Shown: positions 1-19,870 of the stretch, one piece after another
Numbering within the stretch: position 1 is the stretch's first letter
Layout of the letters: each line of letters opens with the position of its first letter
DNA from: Phallusia fumigata
Taxonomy: Eukaryota; Chordata; Ascidiacea; Phlebobranchia; Ascidiidae
DNA: 32,952 nucleotides
Assembly (NCBI GenBank): GCA_008931825.1
Contig: QXVZ01015611.1
Location: forward strand, 1 to 32,952
Direction of reading: 5' to 3'
The notes under the pieces: model-generated
The model's input: the letters and a program-made list of their open reading frames with translations, nothing else
The model's database searches: none
What the model was told of the DNA's origin: nothing
Translations under genes and position numbers: made by a program

Positions 1-109
1 TTTCCCACCGATTTTTAAACTGGTCCCATCCTAAAACATTGCTACTATTCAGAAACTGCATGTGTGTGGGGACCCATATGTTTATGCTAGCAGAAACACT
101 TCACCTGGA
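1..109 (+). mobile_element. Family B 3' fragment B1
   Basis: Matches the B module from CCCACCGATTTTTAAACTG to TTATGCTAGCAGAAACA, then diverges without reaching the CTAG end. Confidence 0.7.
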
Positions 110-1008
110 TAAATTCAACTTACGTTTTACCACAGGCATTGTGATAAAATGCTGTTTATGTCAAGACAAATGAATTGTTGCATTTAAGGCAGCTTTTGTT
201 CAATCAATGACATGACCACAAATGCATTTGTTTACCTGGAAACTCGTTTAAAAAAATCGGCTAACGGAACCAAGGTGCAATTATGTGGTAATACTTCTGT
301 AAAGGACGGGGATGCGAGGCACCTCCGCACCCCCATTCTCTACGCCAGTGGTCATAACAGATAAACTTTAGAGCACGCTTAACCCCATTTTCATGTGTCT
401 CCTTTTCCATCTGTCTACGCCAACGGTAACACAAGCTTTAACGTTTACAGTTTTTAAAATCGCTGATAAAAACTTTATTATGCGATCGTGTAGAAACTTT
501 AAATCCCACTGACGAATAAGTTGAAACATATTTTTAGCACAACGTATTCTGGTCTTTTTTAGAGTCTGTAATTTCCAAACTATCCAAGCGATTTAATACA
601 CACTTCTAAACGTAGCTAAAATATCGTATCTTGCCTTCTTGCTTAAGTATTAAAAGGCATGTTGCATCAGTGCGTGTGTTATCAAAGCGTGCGTCCTCAT
701 AGAAACATCGCAGAACATTAATTGTGTAAGGCTCAGTGTTAGAATTATGAAAAACATTTCTCTGATTCAAAGAATCTCCATTGTTACTATCGCAAATGTG
801 CGATTTCGAGCAAGTGTCATTAGGCGTATTATACACATAGATGTAGATGGAAAGGGACCTGGCATGCCGACAAACCTACCCCCCTAGTTGCACCCATGAT
901 TACTATGTAGTTTTATGAATCTTACATGTAACACCTCCCAACATATATAAAGATATTATCATTTTTTATGACAGATGAATCTGTTGATACTACACCACTG
1001 CGTTGCGT
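110..1008. other. No gene recognised
   Basis: AT-rich DNA upstream of the first visible SCAP exon, apart from the transposon-like terminus at 305-348. The 76-codon minus frame at 836-606 has no recognisable domain. Confidence 0.5.
305..348 (-). mobile_element. Possible transposon terminus (CACTGGCGTAG...)
   Basis: On the minus strand it reads CACTGGCGTAGAGAATGGGG, followed by GTGCGGAGGTGCC. A similar CACTGGCG plus G-rich hairpin pattern occurs in inverse at 23855-23899. No partner end was located. Confidence 0.35.
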
Positions 1009-1606
1009 TGACCGAGATGCGTTTGCTAAATAACGCTGTAAAAGATATTACATTACAATAACTTTGCTCTTATTTACAGTTGCACTCTCTTGCACAATAG
1101 CATGTAAGCTTTTATTTGGTTGGTCAAAAAGCGCAATGTTGTTGTTGAATTTACAGCGCGTTGCTAAACTGCGCTGGAAAGGGTCGTTTAGAGTTTGTTG
1201 TGCGGTTCACTGCTGCTCAGCCAAAGGTCACTGCAGGTCAAACTATTGGTTAGTGGTAGTGTGGGGTTTTATTCATGCTTTTGACATTGATATTGAAATT
1301 GACATATGTAAGAAATTATTTAGTTAGATAATGGAAATCTTTATTTTGTGTTTGAGATTTTAAAACTGATTTTTAAACTGATCACATCTTAAAAACATCA
1401 CTTCCATTCAGAAATTGCATGTGTGTGCGGACCCATATGTTTATGCTAGGAGGAACGATCACGTTAATGCCAAGGGAATTAGGGACCCAATGTAATGCGG
1501 GTATTAAAAATATATCCAATTTAATAAAGGAAATTGTACATGGAGAACATCATTTTGAGGTGGTAGTGTTTGTGGAAAGAAAATATGGAGAATGTCACCT
1601 CTCTAG
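1009..1606 (+). mobile_element. Family B 3' module B2
   Basis: Same 3' module as 28628-29215: GATGCGTTTGCTAAATAAC, TTTACAGTTGCACTCTCTTG, GCGGACCCATATGTTTATGC, ending GTCACCTCTCTAG|TT. The 87- and 77-codon open frames inside it are repeat sequence. Confidence 0.8.
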
Positions 1607-1799
1607 TTATGTTGTGCAAAGATCAGCTTTGGAACAGTTAATCCTCATGTAATCACAAAAATTCAATTCAACCAAGTACCTGTGAAACATAATTGTGCAT
1701 AAAATGCATTATATTTACAGTTGGGGAGAGTGAATGTAGTTGTCTAACTCAGTACTGTCCAACATTATTTTGTCACAGGCCATCAGAAACTGTTGGTTT

Positions 1800-2136
1800 G
1801 TTCCACGGCCCGATAACCTAAACAGTTACCCCACTTGTTTCCTAAAATATGTCAAATTGCTAAACAATGTCCAAATTAGTTGGAATTAGGACAGTTTGTA
1901 AAACATGTCATTTTGTTGCACTGATTGCTTTGTTTAACCCTACTACCTGACATGTATCTAGAAAAATGCATAAGGTACAACTTTGCTTGTGTGGGGACCC
2001 ATGAGTTTCAGCCTGCAATAATAATCCTGCTATAAATAGCATAGGTAACTATGAGACCCAATGTAAAATAATCTTTTCAAAACTCATATAGACTGGTGTA
2101 TATAGAATGTCTATGTATGGTAAGCCACCCTTTTAG
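1800..2136 (+). mobile_element. Family A 3' fragment A1
   Basis: Diverged 3' half of family A: one unit with GTTACCCCAC, then GTGGGGACCCAT, and the end GGTAAGCCACCCTTTTAG. Confidence 0.7.
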
Positions 2137-2184
2137 TTTTTGAGTAAATTTTATCATCAAACAGTAAAAAAAAATTTGTTGTAG

Positions 2185-11220
<9,036 letters not shown>

Positions 11221-11311
11221 GTTAACAATTTATCTGAAGTGCACATTAGGATTGTATTTGGCATTTACTGTGTTTTACAGTTGGGTTACATGGTATTTGG
11301 TCAAAGTGAAC

Positions 11312-11317
11312 AATAAA
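11312..11317 (+). promoter_or_regulatory. Polyadenylation signal candidate for SCAP
   Basis: The canonical hexamer AATAAA begins 92 bp after the SCAP stop codon and is the only plus-strand copy before the DNAL4 stop. Confidence 0.55.
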
Positions 11318-11374
11318 CTGCAGTATATTTAACATACACTTTCTGAACATTTTTTGCCAAAATGTGGCACAGAT

Positions 11375-11380
11375 TTTATT
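11375..11380 (-). promoter_or_regulatory. Polyadenylation signal candidate for DNAL4
   Basis: TTTATT on the plus strand gives AATAAA on the minus strand, about 45 bp downstream of the DNAL4 stop codon. The two genes' 3' signals are only about 60 bp apart and face each other. Confidence 0.55.
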
Positions 11381-11423
11381 TTCGCAACAAAAATAAGTAA
11401 TAAGCAGTTGGCCGCAATGACAG

Positions 11424-12281
11424 TTAAGAGCACTTCCATATGCATATAGCCATATTACCACCAAAAAACATGTATAGAATATTCTTTGTTTCATGGGTTA
11501 TTTCAAATCCATAACCTTCTCCTACAATAGCATGCCATGAAGATCCAAATTTTTTATCCATGTTTTCTTTGATCATTTTTGCAGCACTCTGCAAAAAACT
11601 GTAGTAAGTTTCTAAAACATGTGTGAGGTAAGTGAAGAGGGTATGTGAAAATTTGTTTCAAGAAATTCCATTTTGTTCATGAGAAGAACGTTAAGCAAAA
11701 AGAAAACTCTGAAAATTTATAGGAGTATGAAACTTATCATTATAAACTGCAATAGAAACGGACAAGTTTCTATCCAAGGATATAATTTTTTGACGAAATG
11801 TAGCATTATTGTAAAATGATAACTTTTTGCATCAATTGGTTGCTCTGTTTTTAAGAAATCTGTTTTTTCATCTTTTTTGTTAGCTTTTTGGATAATGTTG
11901 GTTACAATAACAATCCAACATTACCGTTGGTGTTTCAAAGAAAAAATTTATATAAGGAGTTGACACAATGCATTTTTAAAAAGGCCTTAAGTACCTCATT
12001 GTTTGCACTGAACTTTTCACAAGCAGTGACACACAACTCCATGGCTTCGACTCGCATTTCTTCTGGCATGTCAGTGTGCTTGTAAAGTTTGTAAGTTTTA
12101 ATATATGAAGTAATTATTAATGCAAATTTTACTTTATTTAACCATGGTATATTATAAAACTAAATTTATTTTGTACAAGCTTTTCAAATTATGTCAGAAA
12201 ATTCGCACTAACTCTTATGAGTGGATAGCTATGCAACCTTCTGAAGTCATGGGCTTCATCCTTTTTTGCTTCTGAAGTCAT
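11424..12281 (-). CDS. DNAL4: Dynein axonemal light chain 4, complete three-exon gene
   Basis: Read on the minus strand: exon 1 is 12281-12213 (23 codons, ATG at 12281), exon 2 is 12078-11995 (28 codons), exon 3 is 11588-11424 (54 codons plus TAA). All junctions are phase 0, with donors GTTAGT and GTACTT and acceptors ending AG. The product is 105 aa, the length I recall for vertebrate DNAL4. It is an LC8-fold light chain of outer-arm axonemal dynein, so it acts in cilia and flagella. Diagnostic stretches are KKDEA near the N-terminus, DMPEEMRVEAMELCVTACEK in exon 2, and SAAKMIKE, DKKFGSSWH, VGEGYGFEITHE and the terminal WKCS in exon 3. The start is the first ATG and matches the family's N-terminus. 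A minus-strand AATAAA lies at 11380-11375, about 45 bp past the stop. The gene faces SCAP tail to tail with only 203 bp between stop codons. Confidence 0.95.
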
Positions 12282-13242
12282 TGTAATGTTTTGATTATCA
12301 GAATAAATGTGTTGTAATTTACCATTCTGGGGCAAAACAGAAATGAAATTATTGGCCAAATATTAAACCACATGTACATTGCTTTGGGTTGAATATTTAA
12401 CCAGGATGTAAACTTTGGCAGCATGCAGCAAAAGTCTGTCCTAGGGAGGCAGCTGTTTCCCACAATGCATACCATTAAGTTGTCTTGACGAGGCAACTTA
12501 TTCCCACAATGCATATCAAATTGAAAAATTTTTCTGTGTGCATATTGCCTCATGAAAAGGTGGATATGCAGTACTAATTGAAATGTGAATCAAGTTATTT
12601 TATTTTGCTCTTCTTAAATAAGTGGATCTAAAGGTTTAGACTGCCACTAGTAAGGGTAGGTGGCTTTATCATAAATCGCTAGAGAAGGCATCAAGCTTTA
12701 ACATCACACCTACTTATTTGACAAGCAAAGTAACTAAAAAGCAGCAGTTTTTTTTTCAACAAAAAGATATTGCCAAATGGTAAATCTTAGCTGATTCACA
12801 AATTGGAATCTGACATTAACCTAAAAATGATTTTTGGTCTTACTACCATCTACCTTGCCAAACAAACTGTAACTAATGGCAACCGCGGCGTGATTTATGA
12901 AATGTCTTACTTTTCCGCTGGAGGCGGTATGGGTTTTTATCATGAAGATTGTAAATGTATTTATTTCGTTACTAATCCTGTCCCACAATGTCACTAACAG
13001 TGAACGTTAGTAGCAAGTATTACGTGTTTGAACTTATTTAAATGCATTACTTCCGTATTTATTGTAATGGTGTGAAGCACCAAGCCTACTGTGCGATACA
13101 CTTGAGTACACAATGAAAAGAGGGAATCACCCACCTGGCGCACAAGCAGGCTTGATTGCAAAAACCGAAAGTAGTGCATTTAATTAGAGTAAAGCTTACA
13201 ATTATGGGTGATTAACAAATTTATAAAGATATCGTTGCAACA
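12282..13242. other. Upstream region of DNAL4, no gene recognised
   Basis: This should hold the DNAL4 promoter and 5' UTR, since the gene is transcribed leftward from about here. No TATA box or other motif can be assigned with confidence. Open frames of 61-91 codons lack recognisable domains. Confidence 0.4.
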
Positions 13243-13345
13243 ATGTGACTCCTTCATTGACTTTTTTTTGGAATATTATCGAAGAACAGACGACCTAGTT
13301 TAGGTCGCGGCGTATGTCGCAATGTTGTGGTCAGTGGCGGCTCGT
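13243..13345. repeat. Dispersed repeat paired with 18440-18530, ending at a CAGTGGCGGCTCGT terminus
   Basis: TGTGACTCC, a T-run and GACCTAGTTTAGGT occur in the same order at 18440-18502. The copy here has a perfect small hairpin GACCTA/TAGGTC (13292-13306). CAGTGGCGGCTCGTAGC from about 13332 resembles a transposon end. Confidence 0.5.
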
Positions 13346-13654
13346 AGCTAAAATTAGTGGGGGTGGTGTTGCTTGCTCTAGAAATTTTAATCGTTGTTTT
13401 AATGTTGTGTAAATGGAAGCAGTTAAGCAGGTATAAAAAGAAAATTTAATCAGAAACTTAATAAAATCCTAAAATAACATATTGATCTGTTCATTAAGAA
13501 ATAAAATGGTCATCGGTTTTAAGCACAACACACGCAGAGTACAAAAACGCTACCATTCACCAGCACGCCAGCCCAGGGTCGGCACTGCGAGGGCGACAGT
13601 TAAACATGGTACTTCTACAAGTATAAAAAAGAATCGAAGAAAAAAGGGAGACGG

Positions 13655-13775
13655 GGATGCGAACTTTTTTCGCACATTGTGGGCGAAAATGTGCACGAAA
13701 TGTGCAGATGGAAAAAATTTGCGTACTATGTAGGTGCACAATGTGAGCAAAATGTGCGCATTGTGTACCGGACCT
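13655..13775. repeat. Degenerate GTGC-rich repeats resembling the reverse complement of the minisatellite
   Basis: Contains repeated CGAAAATGTGC, CGAAATGTGC and CAAAATGTGCGC words that match the reverse complement of the 15199-15441 units. It lies on the other side of the LINE ORF1 block. Confidence 0.45.
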
Positions 13776-13889
13776 ATAGGTGTGGTGTGTGACCAAGGGT
13801 TTCTCTACTAAAAAGCGTCTTGCACGCCCCTCACAAATCAAACAAACAAATCATTGAATATCTTTTGATCTGCTGGGATTAGGCGCTGA

Positions 13890-14292
13890 ATGTTCACAAC
13901 TACATTTGTAGGGGCAGCAGTACCGAGCGCCGTCTAGCGGCAAGTCAATCAGACCAAACTGACCACAAAAAGACCAGTTAAGAGCATCACAGATGTATAG
14001 CCGGCATCGGTGGCCATTTTGTAGAACGCAAGCCGCAGTACGTTAATTAGAGACAGTAAATCAGAAGCCTAGGGTAGCCTGGGTTTTGTTGAACATATAC
14101 AGCAGAATTAGCTAAGCAATAAACCTTTTGAGTTAGAATATAAACGAGTTAATTAGATAGGACCCACAATAGGGGTTTGGCAATCAGTTTTGTTGTAGTT
14201 AATCTACTTATATATTAATTGCTAATGACTGTTATTGTTTTCTATGACTTTCTATTTGAATAAGCCGTTAATTGCAATAATACTGATATAAA
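13890..14292 (+). other. Putative 5' leader of the LINE copy
   Basis: GC-richer stretch upstream of the first LINE frame, including CGAGCGCCGTCTAGCGGC near 13927. There is no open frame of note. It is probably the untranslated leader of the element; its left limit is not visible. Confidence 0.3.
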
Positions 14293-15024
14293 ATGATGAG
14301 CGCCAGTGACCCTCGTTTAGAAATCTACAATACAAGCGAACCCTTTCAAGATATTGAAAGTATTGAGGCCTCTGTTACGATAGCTAACTTGGACAACCTA
14401 ACACCGGCTGCCAGGGACAAAATCGAGCGGTATTTATTGGAACCGGCCTTATTTGACCAGGGCTATTCCCCGAGGTCCCCGAGTCCGCAATTCGTGGAGC
14501 TTGCCAGTACCCAGGGTTATATCGATCCGGAGTGCCTTCCTGATAGTGACCAAGTAGCAATAGCAAAAAGGGCCGCAGAACCAGGCCCATCCCGTAGACC
14601 AGCGCAGGCCGGCCCGAACCAACCGCAGAAGAGCAACCGGCAATCGCCCGACGAACCGCCTAACCAATTTCTACAAAGCCGTGAAGGTGCGCCGTCCGGA
14701 AACGAGCTGAGCGTCGTACCGTATTTCTACTGGAGCCAGGCTGATAACGAATTGTTCCAAGATCGTGATGACCTCATCGACCTATTCTACGTTGACCCCG
14801 AAGAGTTCCAACCTATCGGTGGACGAGAATTCATTGAGCACATCGACGCACGCCTACGAAGCCTAGGGCGAGTCTACACGCAACAAGAATCGTACCACCG
14901 GCACCCAAGCTTTGTCGCGTCCCGCTTGTACCAGAAGGTGTACCCTTGGTTAATTAACCCATTTTACGACGGCCTCACTCAACAATCAGACAACATACAC
15001 ATTAAGTTGGGACCAATACTTTGA
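14293..15024 (+). pseudogene. LINE ORF1-like 5' segment (243 aa open frame)
   Basis: This is the longest non-artefactual open frame in the window, starting at ATGATG and ending at TGA. It is acidic at the N-terminus, proline/serine-rich from about 50 to 140, and contains SRLYQKVYPWL near the end. I do not recognise it directly. Its placement as ORF1 of a LINE rests on what follows in the same orientation: a zinc knuckle in the same reading frame at 15520-15927, Cys-rich fingers, then a LINE endonuclease fragment. Its GC content is clearly higher than the surroundings, which fits recent insertion of coding DNA. It probably lost its continuation when the 15199-15441 minisatellite region arose or inserted. 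A host gene remains possible. Confidence 0.5.
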
Positions 15025-15198
15025 AACTACAAATTTTTGTAGGTAAAACCCTGATTTTCGACATAATATTTGGGTGAAAGTACACATTTTACGGCAAAAA
15101 AATTAAGAAAGCACATTCGTCACATAATTATATTTTTACAACTGCCGCCATTGTTAAAATCCAAGCCGTTTGGCCACGCTCTTACACATATTTGAAAC

Positions 15199-15441
15199 AT
15201 TGTGCCCGTACACATTTTCGATATTATGAGCACAAAATGTGTGCGCACATTTCGGTCCTTGCACATTTCCAAAGTAATGTTCACAAAACGTGTGCGCACA
15301 TTTCGGTGCACGCACATTTTCGATATAATATGCATAAAATGTGTGCGCACATTTCGGTCCTTGCACATATCCAAAGTAATGTGCACAAATGTGTGAGCAC
15401 ATTTCGGTGCATGCACATTTTCAATATTATGTGCATATTTG
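15199..15441. repeat. Minisatellite of alternating 51-bp units
   Basis: Units of about 51 bp begin GTGTGCGCACATTTCGGT and alternate between two types. Type 1 continues CCTTGCACAT, then CCAAAGTAATG. Type 2 continues GCACGCACATTTTCGATAT. The order is half-unit, 1, 2, 1, 2, giving a 102-bp higher-order period. Each unit opens with the palindrome TGTGCGCACA. Both strands stay open for 60-159 codons only because the period is a multiple of three, so no protein is implied. Confidence 0.85.
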
Positions 15442-15519
15442 AAAAAAACAGGAATGAGAATACTTACCCTAGACAGGGCAGATGTGAAAAAAAAACAATC
15501 GCAAGTTAAACGGATATGA

Positions 15520-16403
15520 ATTTTACTGCACCATAACGGGCAGCAAATAACGTGCAAATATTGCACACAAGTCGGGCAGAAACAACAAAATTGCCCCAAA
15601 AGAATAGAAGATTATCCAAAACTTTCTGAAACCCGCAAGAATGTAAACCTGGAAGGCGTTAGTTGTCCCGCAACTGATGAGAATGGCAACAAATCGGGCG
15701 ACTCTGATGCAGGAGATAAAAATTCGAACAAGCCGAATGGGGAACCACTAGACTTGAATACCGCTTTCAGCAAAACAGACGAAAACCAGATAAGCAATCC
15801 AGAAACCAAGTTGCCTGATACCGAGAAAATCAGCAAGTCCCCCCTGGAACTAAAACGTGGATCGTCAAGAAAACTCCATGAAAGAAGTCCAACCGAACTA
15901 AAAATCCATAAGCCTGAGCGAACTTAAAATTCCGGTTTCCTGCCCAAAATGTGATGAAGAAAGCTACGTGATGGAGAAAAACACAAACTTCTTTTGCTGG
16001 AAATGTTGTCGGAGTTTAACATTGCCGAAGCGTGCTGCAACGAAATTGATAGATTTCTGGTCCCGGATAAGGAGGTGACAACCAATTGCACTATCTGTCA
16101 CCAACCCTTGAGAAAGATGCCTTGCTGCCACAAGTTTCAACCGGAGTATCAAACCGACGAAAGAACTTTCGAATATGTCTACAGTGCAAAAGGTACTCAA
16201 TGTTTTGTGTCTGTCAAACTGTGAATGCAATCCCAAAACGAACCATGACGACTAATTGTCTGAATAACGCCTGCAAGTACACACTTGTGAACTGTAGTTG
16301 CGGAAAGAAAACGTGCCAGCTCATTGAGCCTAACAAACCGTGTATCTGTGAATGTGGCATCGAATACGAATATGATATTGAAATAGGTGTAGAACGCATT
16401 TAA
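15520..16403 (+). pseudogene. LINE ORF1-like 3' segment: zinc knuckle and Cys-rich fingers, frameshifted
   Basis: Three frames are needed to read it. 15520-15927 encodes ITCKYCTQVGQKQQNC, a CX2CX8-9C zinc knuckle in which the usual histidine is replaced by Gln, then a Ser/Lys/Asn-rich linker. 15902-16078 encodes CPKC followed about 20 residues later by CWKC, a zinc-ribbon pattern. 15994-16224 and 16086-16403 overlap and encode further paired cysteines: CTIC, CLQC, CVC, CSCGKKTC and CICEC. The frame changes from one segment to the next, so the copy is dead. Nucleic-acid binding is the likely ancestral role, inferred from the knuckle and from the endonuclease fragment just downstream. I cannot name the clade. 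Confidence 0.5.
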
Positions 16404-16441
16404 ATGCCTCTTACTTTAATAACATATAAGGTTGCAGGGTT

Positions 16442-16668
16442 GATGTGGCGGTTATGTTGTATTCTCCTAGAATCTTTCTTACTTACACGACTTGATTGTT
16501 GACAATCTTGGGCGTTATGTAATCATGGACCTAGAGATATTGGATCAGAGCTTATCACTGTGTAATGTCTATGGACCTAACCAAGACAGTCCGCAGTTTT
16601 ACGACAACCTTACGAGTACCACTTATTTTGTGAATGCATTCATGTCCAGGTATACAGGGAAAACGTAA
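16442..16668 (+). pseudogene. LINE ORF2 fragment, APE-type endonuclease domain
   Basis: The frame open from 16471 to TAA at 16666 encodes DNLGRYVIMDLEI and, about ten residues on, CNVYGPNQDSPQFYDNL. This is the conserved core of LINE apurinic-type endonucleases (compare the VNIYGPN motif of L1-like and related elements). Just upstream another frame (from 16442) reads VAVMLYSPR, which would be the preceding strand, so at least one frameshift is present. The domain's other catalytic motifs and the whole reverse transcriptase are missing: after 16668 the sequence is noncoding and then family B repeat. This fragment identifies the 14293-16668 block as a 3'-truncated LINE. Confidence 0.75.
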
Positions 16669-17100
16669 GCGCCTGGATTGACAGTGCTGTGTGCCGCCGA
16701 ATCGTCCTTTATAACAGTGTTAAACTGTTGAATGTTTAGCAAAATGTTTTCTAAATTTGATGAATTGCTTGCTTTTGATCGCCAGATTTGTTATTTATAA
16801 ATGTTAGATTCAAAAAGTGTACCAAAGGTAGAAATGTTTGTTTTTGAGGTGAAACGTTGCAAGTGCAATGAAAAAACCGTTTTCCTAAAAAATGATACCT
16901 TGTGAAAATATGAAGTGCAGTGGAATGCTCACTTGCGTTAATGGCTACATGGCTATTTGTGTTTGTTCGCTATAATCGTCTCGTTTTTCATGTATTTTTT
17001 TTGCGCAATAAAAGTTTTGACAAAAAAAATGAAACTGGGACGGAAAAAACAAACTGGGGGTCGATTACAAGAACAACATACGATAACGCGTTGAGTAATT
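16669..17100. other. No gene recognised
   Basis: AT-rich sequence between the truncated LINE and family B element B6. Confidence 0.5.
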
Positions 17101-18151
17101 ATGGGTCCCTTTCCACGAAGGGGACACATATTGTTTTTACTCTGTTTTTTTTTTCTGTCTAACGCGAGATTGTTTCCACGTTTTGGTCAAGAATGAGTAG
17201 TTTAAATTTCTTCAAATTTTAACACATGATAGATGGGTATCTGAAGTTGTGCACTGTCAACTTTTTACCCCAATTCACCCATTGGTTCACCCACAGGCCC
17301 CCAAAACGTGAAATTTTTAAAACCGCAATATTTAACAAAGTAATTCAACTAAGTTAATAGTTTCCTATTTTGATGGTTGATGCAATGCAGACTATTTTAA
17401 AGTATTTTGTGACTTTAATTTGGATTCACCCATTTTTTACCTTTTTAACCCCAAATATTCATTTTTTTGTTTACATGCCCTTTGCTTCATACATACTAAT
17501 CCAAAAGTATTGAAATTTAAAATGTGCATAAGTAGGTCGCTTTTCATTGGTTGTTTAAAACTTTAGCATGATCGGTCAAGTATTTATCCTTACGGCTGTA
17601 AATACATGTTTAAACGCTGACTGTTTTGCCCCAAATGCAAAACGACCTAACGCGAGGGAGTGATTGACGAGTTTACGACACAAGCGACGCACCGCTCAGC
17701 GGTTGGTAACAGGCTACTACGTCACACATAAACNCTTAGCGGTTGGTCACAGACTATTTGTTCACACATAAACAGGCGTTCATAGGGTGCGGCCAGGCGG
17801 GCGTTTCATTTTAATTGTCTTGTTTTATGACGGACGAAGCTCAGCTGTTTACATTAAATCATTAGTTTAGGTGAATGCGTAGCGTAAAGAAATGCGTCTG
17901 CTAGATAACATTGTAAAGGTGATACATAACAATACCTTTGCTTTTACTCTGTTGTAAAAAAGCATGTAAGCGCATGTTTAGTTGGTCAAAAGCGTAATGT
18001 TGTTGTTGTTGAACTTATAGCGCATTGCTGAAACCGCGCTGAACAGATTCGTTAGGAGTTTGTTGCGGCTCGGCTANGGTATATGTGGAGAACATGGGGG
18101 GGGGGTGGTAGTGTATGTGGAATGAAAATATCGAGAACGCCACCTGTCTAG
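17101..18151 (+). mobile_element. Family B element B6, both ends present
   Basis: It begins TT|ATGGGTCCCTTTCCACG with a short hairpin (CCCTTTCC / AAGGGG) and ends GCCACCTGTCTAG|TT. The middle includes a GC-rich segment near 17640-17880 shared with the 26248-29215 composite. It is noncoding. An N at 18077 marks an internal loss: copies elsewhere have about 300 bp more between CGGCTA and GAGAACAT. Confidence 0.8.
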
Positions 18152-19142
18152 TTATTTGTTCACTTTATGCTTGAACTTTGCGATGGCGCTCGCAGCGCTC
18201 GAGCTAACTCTTTACAGTCGCCTTGACCGAGCGTCGCAGCCCAGCTTCCATGGTATTTCGCCTGTCTAAATGTCGCAGCTTCGTTTTCTTGACTATCTTC
18301 TGGTAACGTGTCCAAGTTTTAGGACGAATAACGTTTGACCTTAAGTTGCGCGGTTTATACATATGTTAGAGAAAATCTATGAGACAAAAGCGACTCCATG
18401 ATTGGTAAAATTCAAGGTTTACTGTGTGTTGAAAAATAATGTGACTCCCTATTTGTTTTTTTTGTAGAATGTTGTGAAAACACAGGTGACCTAGTTTAGG
18501 TTGTGACGTGTGTTATTATACTGTGGTGCACTTAACTGTTCATTTTATAGCCATATTGTTCTTGTTGGTTGGCCACTAAACGGGCTCGGTAGTATGTTGC
18601 CGCCACAAGTCACAGCATGTTAACTAGCATTAGGTCCGATAGAAACCTGTTCTGAAATAAGATGCGGTCCAACTAAACTTTGATGCAAAACACGAGAACA
18701 GACTAGATTTGGACAAAAACGTACCAGAAGCTTTGTAATAAGCTTTTCACCTGCTTCGGATTCCCAAGCAATGCAAAATCAAAACAGAGTTGCGTCAGTA
18801 TTTGAGCCTGATACCAACATCTAAAAGTTATCACTCCTTGCGCCTAATAATCTAATTGTGTATGTATGTATATTTGTAGGATTCAAAGCTGGTTTGCTGT
18901 TGAATTAAAAAAGTTTTAGCACTTTTTCAGTACTTTTGCAACAGTTAGGCGATCGCAAGCAGTTTTAACGGCGTTTTAAGACCATCTCAGACGAAATGCA
19001 ACCAATTGTGTGCATAAAAATCTGTATTGTGACGTTATTCTTTTAAATTGACGTCATATGCATAAAAATTACCAATAAGAACAAAAGTCCTTCCGAATAA
19101 TTTTAATGGATTTGCGCCACTGCCCTGCAGTATTTACTCTAA
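18152..19142. other. No gene recognised; short CpG-rich patch
   Basis: Contains a CpG-rich patch at about 18180-18245 (GATGGCGCTCGCAGCGCTCG) and the dispersed repeat at 18440-18530. Otherwise AT-rich with no coding signal. Confidence 0.4.
18440..18530. repeat. Dispersed repeat, partner of 13243-13330
   Basis: Carries TGTGACTCCC, an eight-T run and GACCTAGTTTAGGTTG in the same order and spacing as the 13243 copy. Confidence 0.5.
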
Positions 19143-19255
19143 ATGCGTTATCTGCGGTATCTTTGACTGTTTTCGCATCAAAACGAGTTACCTGCGGAGT
19201 TTACGAGTTTCGTCGCATCAATTCAAAACGAGTTGCCTGCGGTATTTACAACTTT
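19143..19255. repeat. Short tandem repeat, ~50-bp period
   Basis: CGCATCAAAACGAGTTACCTGCGG is followed by CGCATCAATTCAAAACGAGTTGCCTGCGG, with a third, more diverged unit (TGCGTTATCTGCGG) before them. Individual words match over 15-20 bases. Confidence 0.6.
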
Positions 19256-19281
19256 GTCCCATTTTTTACCAAGCGAATTCC

Positions 19282-19870
19282 TTAGCGCCATGTGCACCAC
19301 GCGCTCATGTAGTATTCGATGGCACCCGAAAGCAATGGTTGTCCTACCAAGTTGTAAGTACCAATGCATAGATTCCTGCCGTTCGTCCATAGAGTATTAC
19401 AGAATTTTATTTTCATGGGATTGACACTTCCGATATAGGGCTGATCATCAGTAACTTTTACTTTTGTAACAATTTTATCTACACTGTCCATAAGCAAACA
19501 GCCTGCACGATTGTCGACATGTTAACTTCAAAACATCTCTGTGCGTTTCCGCAACATCACGCAAATTTCAGTCTTGCAAAACTAGATAGACGTTAAAAGT
19601 TAATGTAATGATGGGTTTCATTTTTCCAAAATTTCGCAATTTCACCAGCATCGTTTTGCCGAATTTGGCTTTCAAAAATGTTCCAGATCCACCTATGTCT
19701 GGTTCAAAGTTAACCATAAGAGGATCGTCAAGCACTTATGGTGGTAAATTTCTCAAAATTTCTGACATGTCGATGGTTGTTATAACGAAACCTTTGTTTT
19801 TGCCTGGATGTCTTTGTATCACAAAAATAGCCCAACTGTAAAGTCTTACTCAACCGTGACGGAGACAATC
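19282..19870 (-). other. Broken open stretches on the minus strand, unrecognised
   Basis: One minus frame (19497-19282) encodes SVDKIVTKVKVTDDQPYIGS and GRNLCIGTYNLVGQPLLSGA. Upstream, 19840-19600 encodes FVITTIDMSEILRNLPP, a stop, then FEPDIGGSGTFLKAKFGKTM. It could be a decayed gene or transposon frame. I see no domain I can name. Confidence 0.2.

Noticed and set aside
1064-1652. Open frames of 87 and 77 codons upstream of SCAP
   Set aside because: They lie wholly inside the family B 3' module and have no conserved protein sequence.
13482-13841. Overlapping frames of 66-94 codons on both strands
   Set aside because: Formed by GTGC-rich degenerate repeats. No domain and no splice context.
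15120-15599. 159-codon minus-strand frame with repeated NVRTHF / CAHTF words
   Set aside because: It is the 51-bp minisatellite read in a frame that stays open because 51 is divisible by three. The plus strand is open for the same reason.
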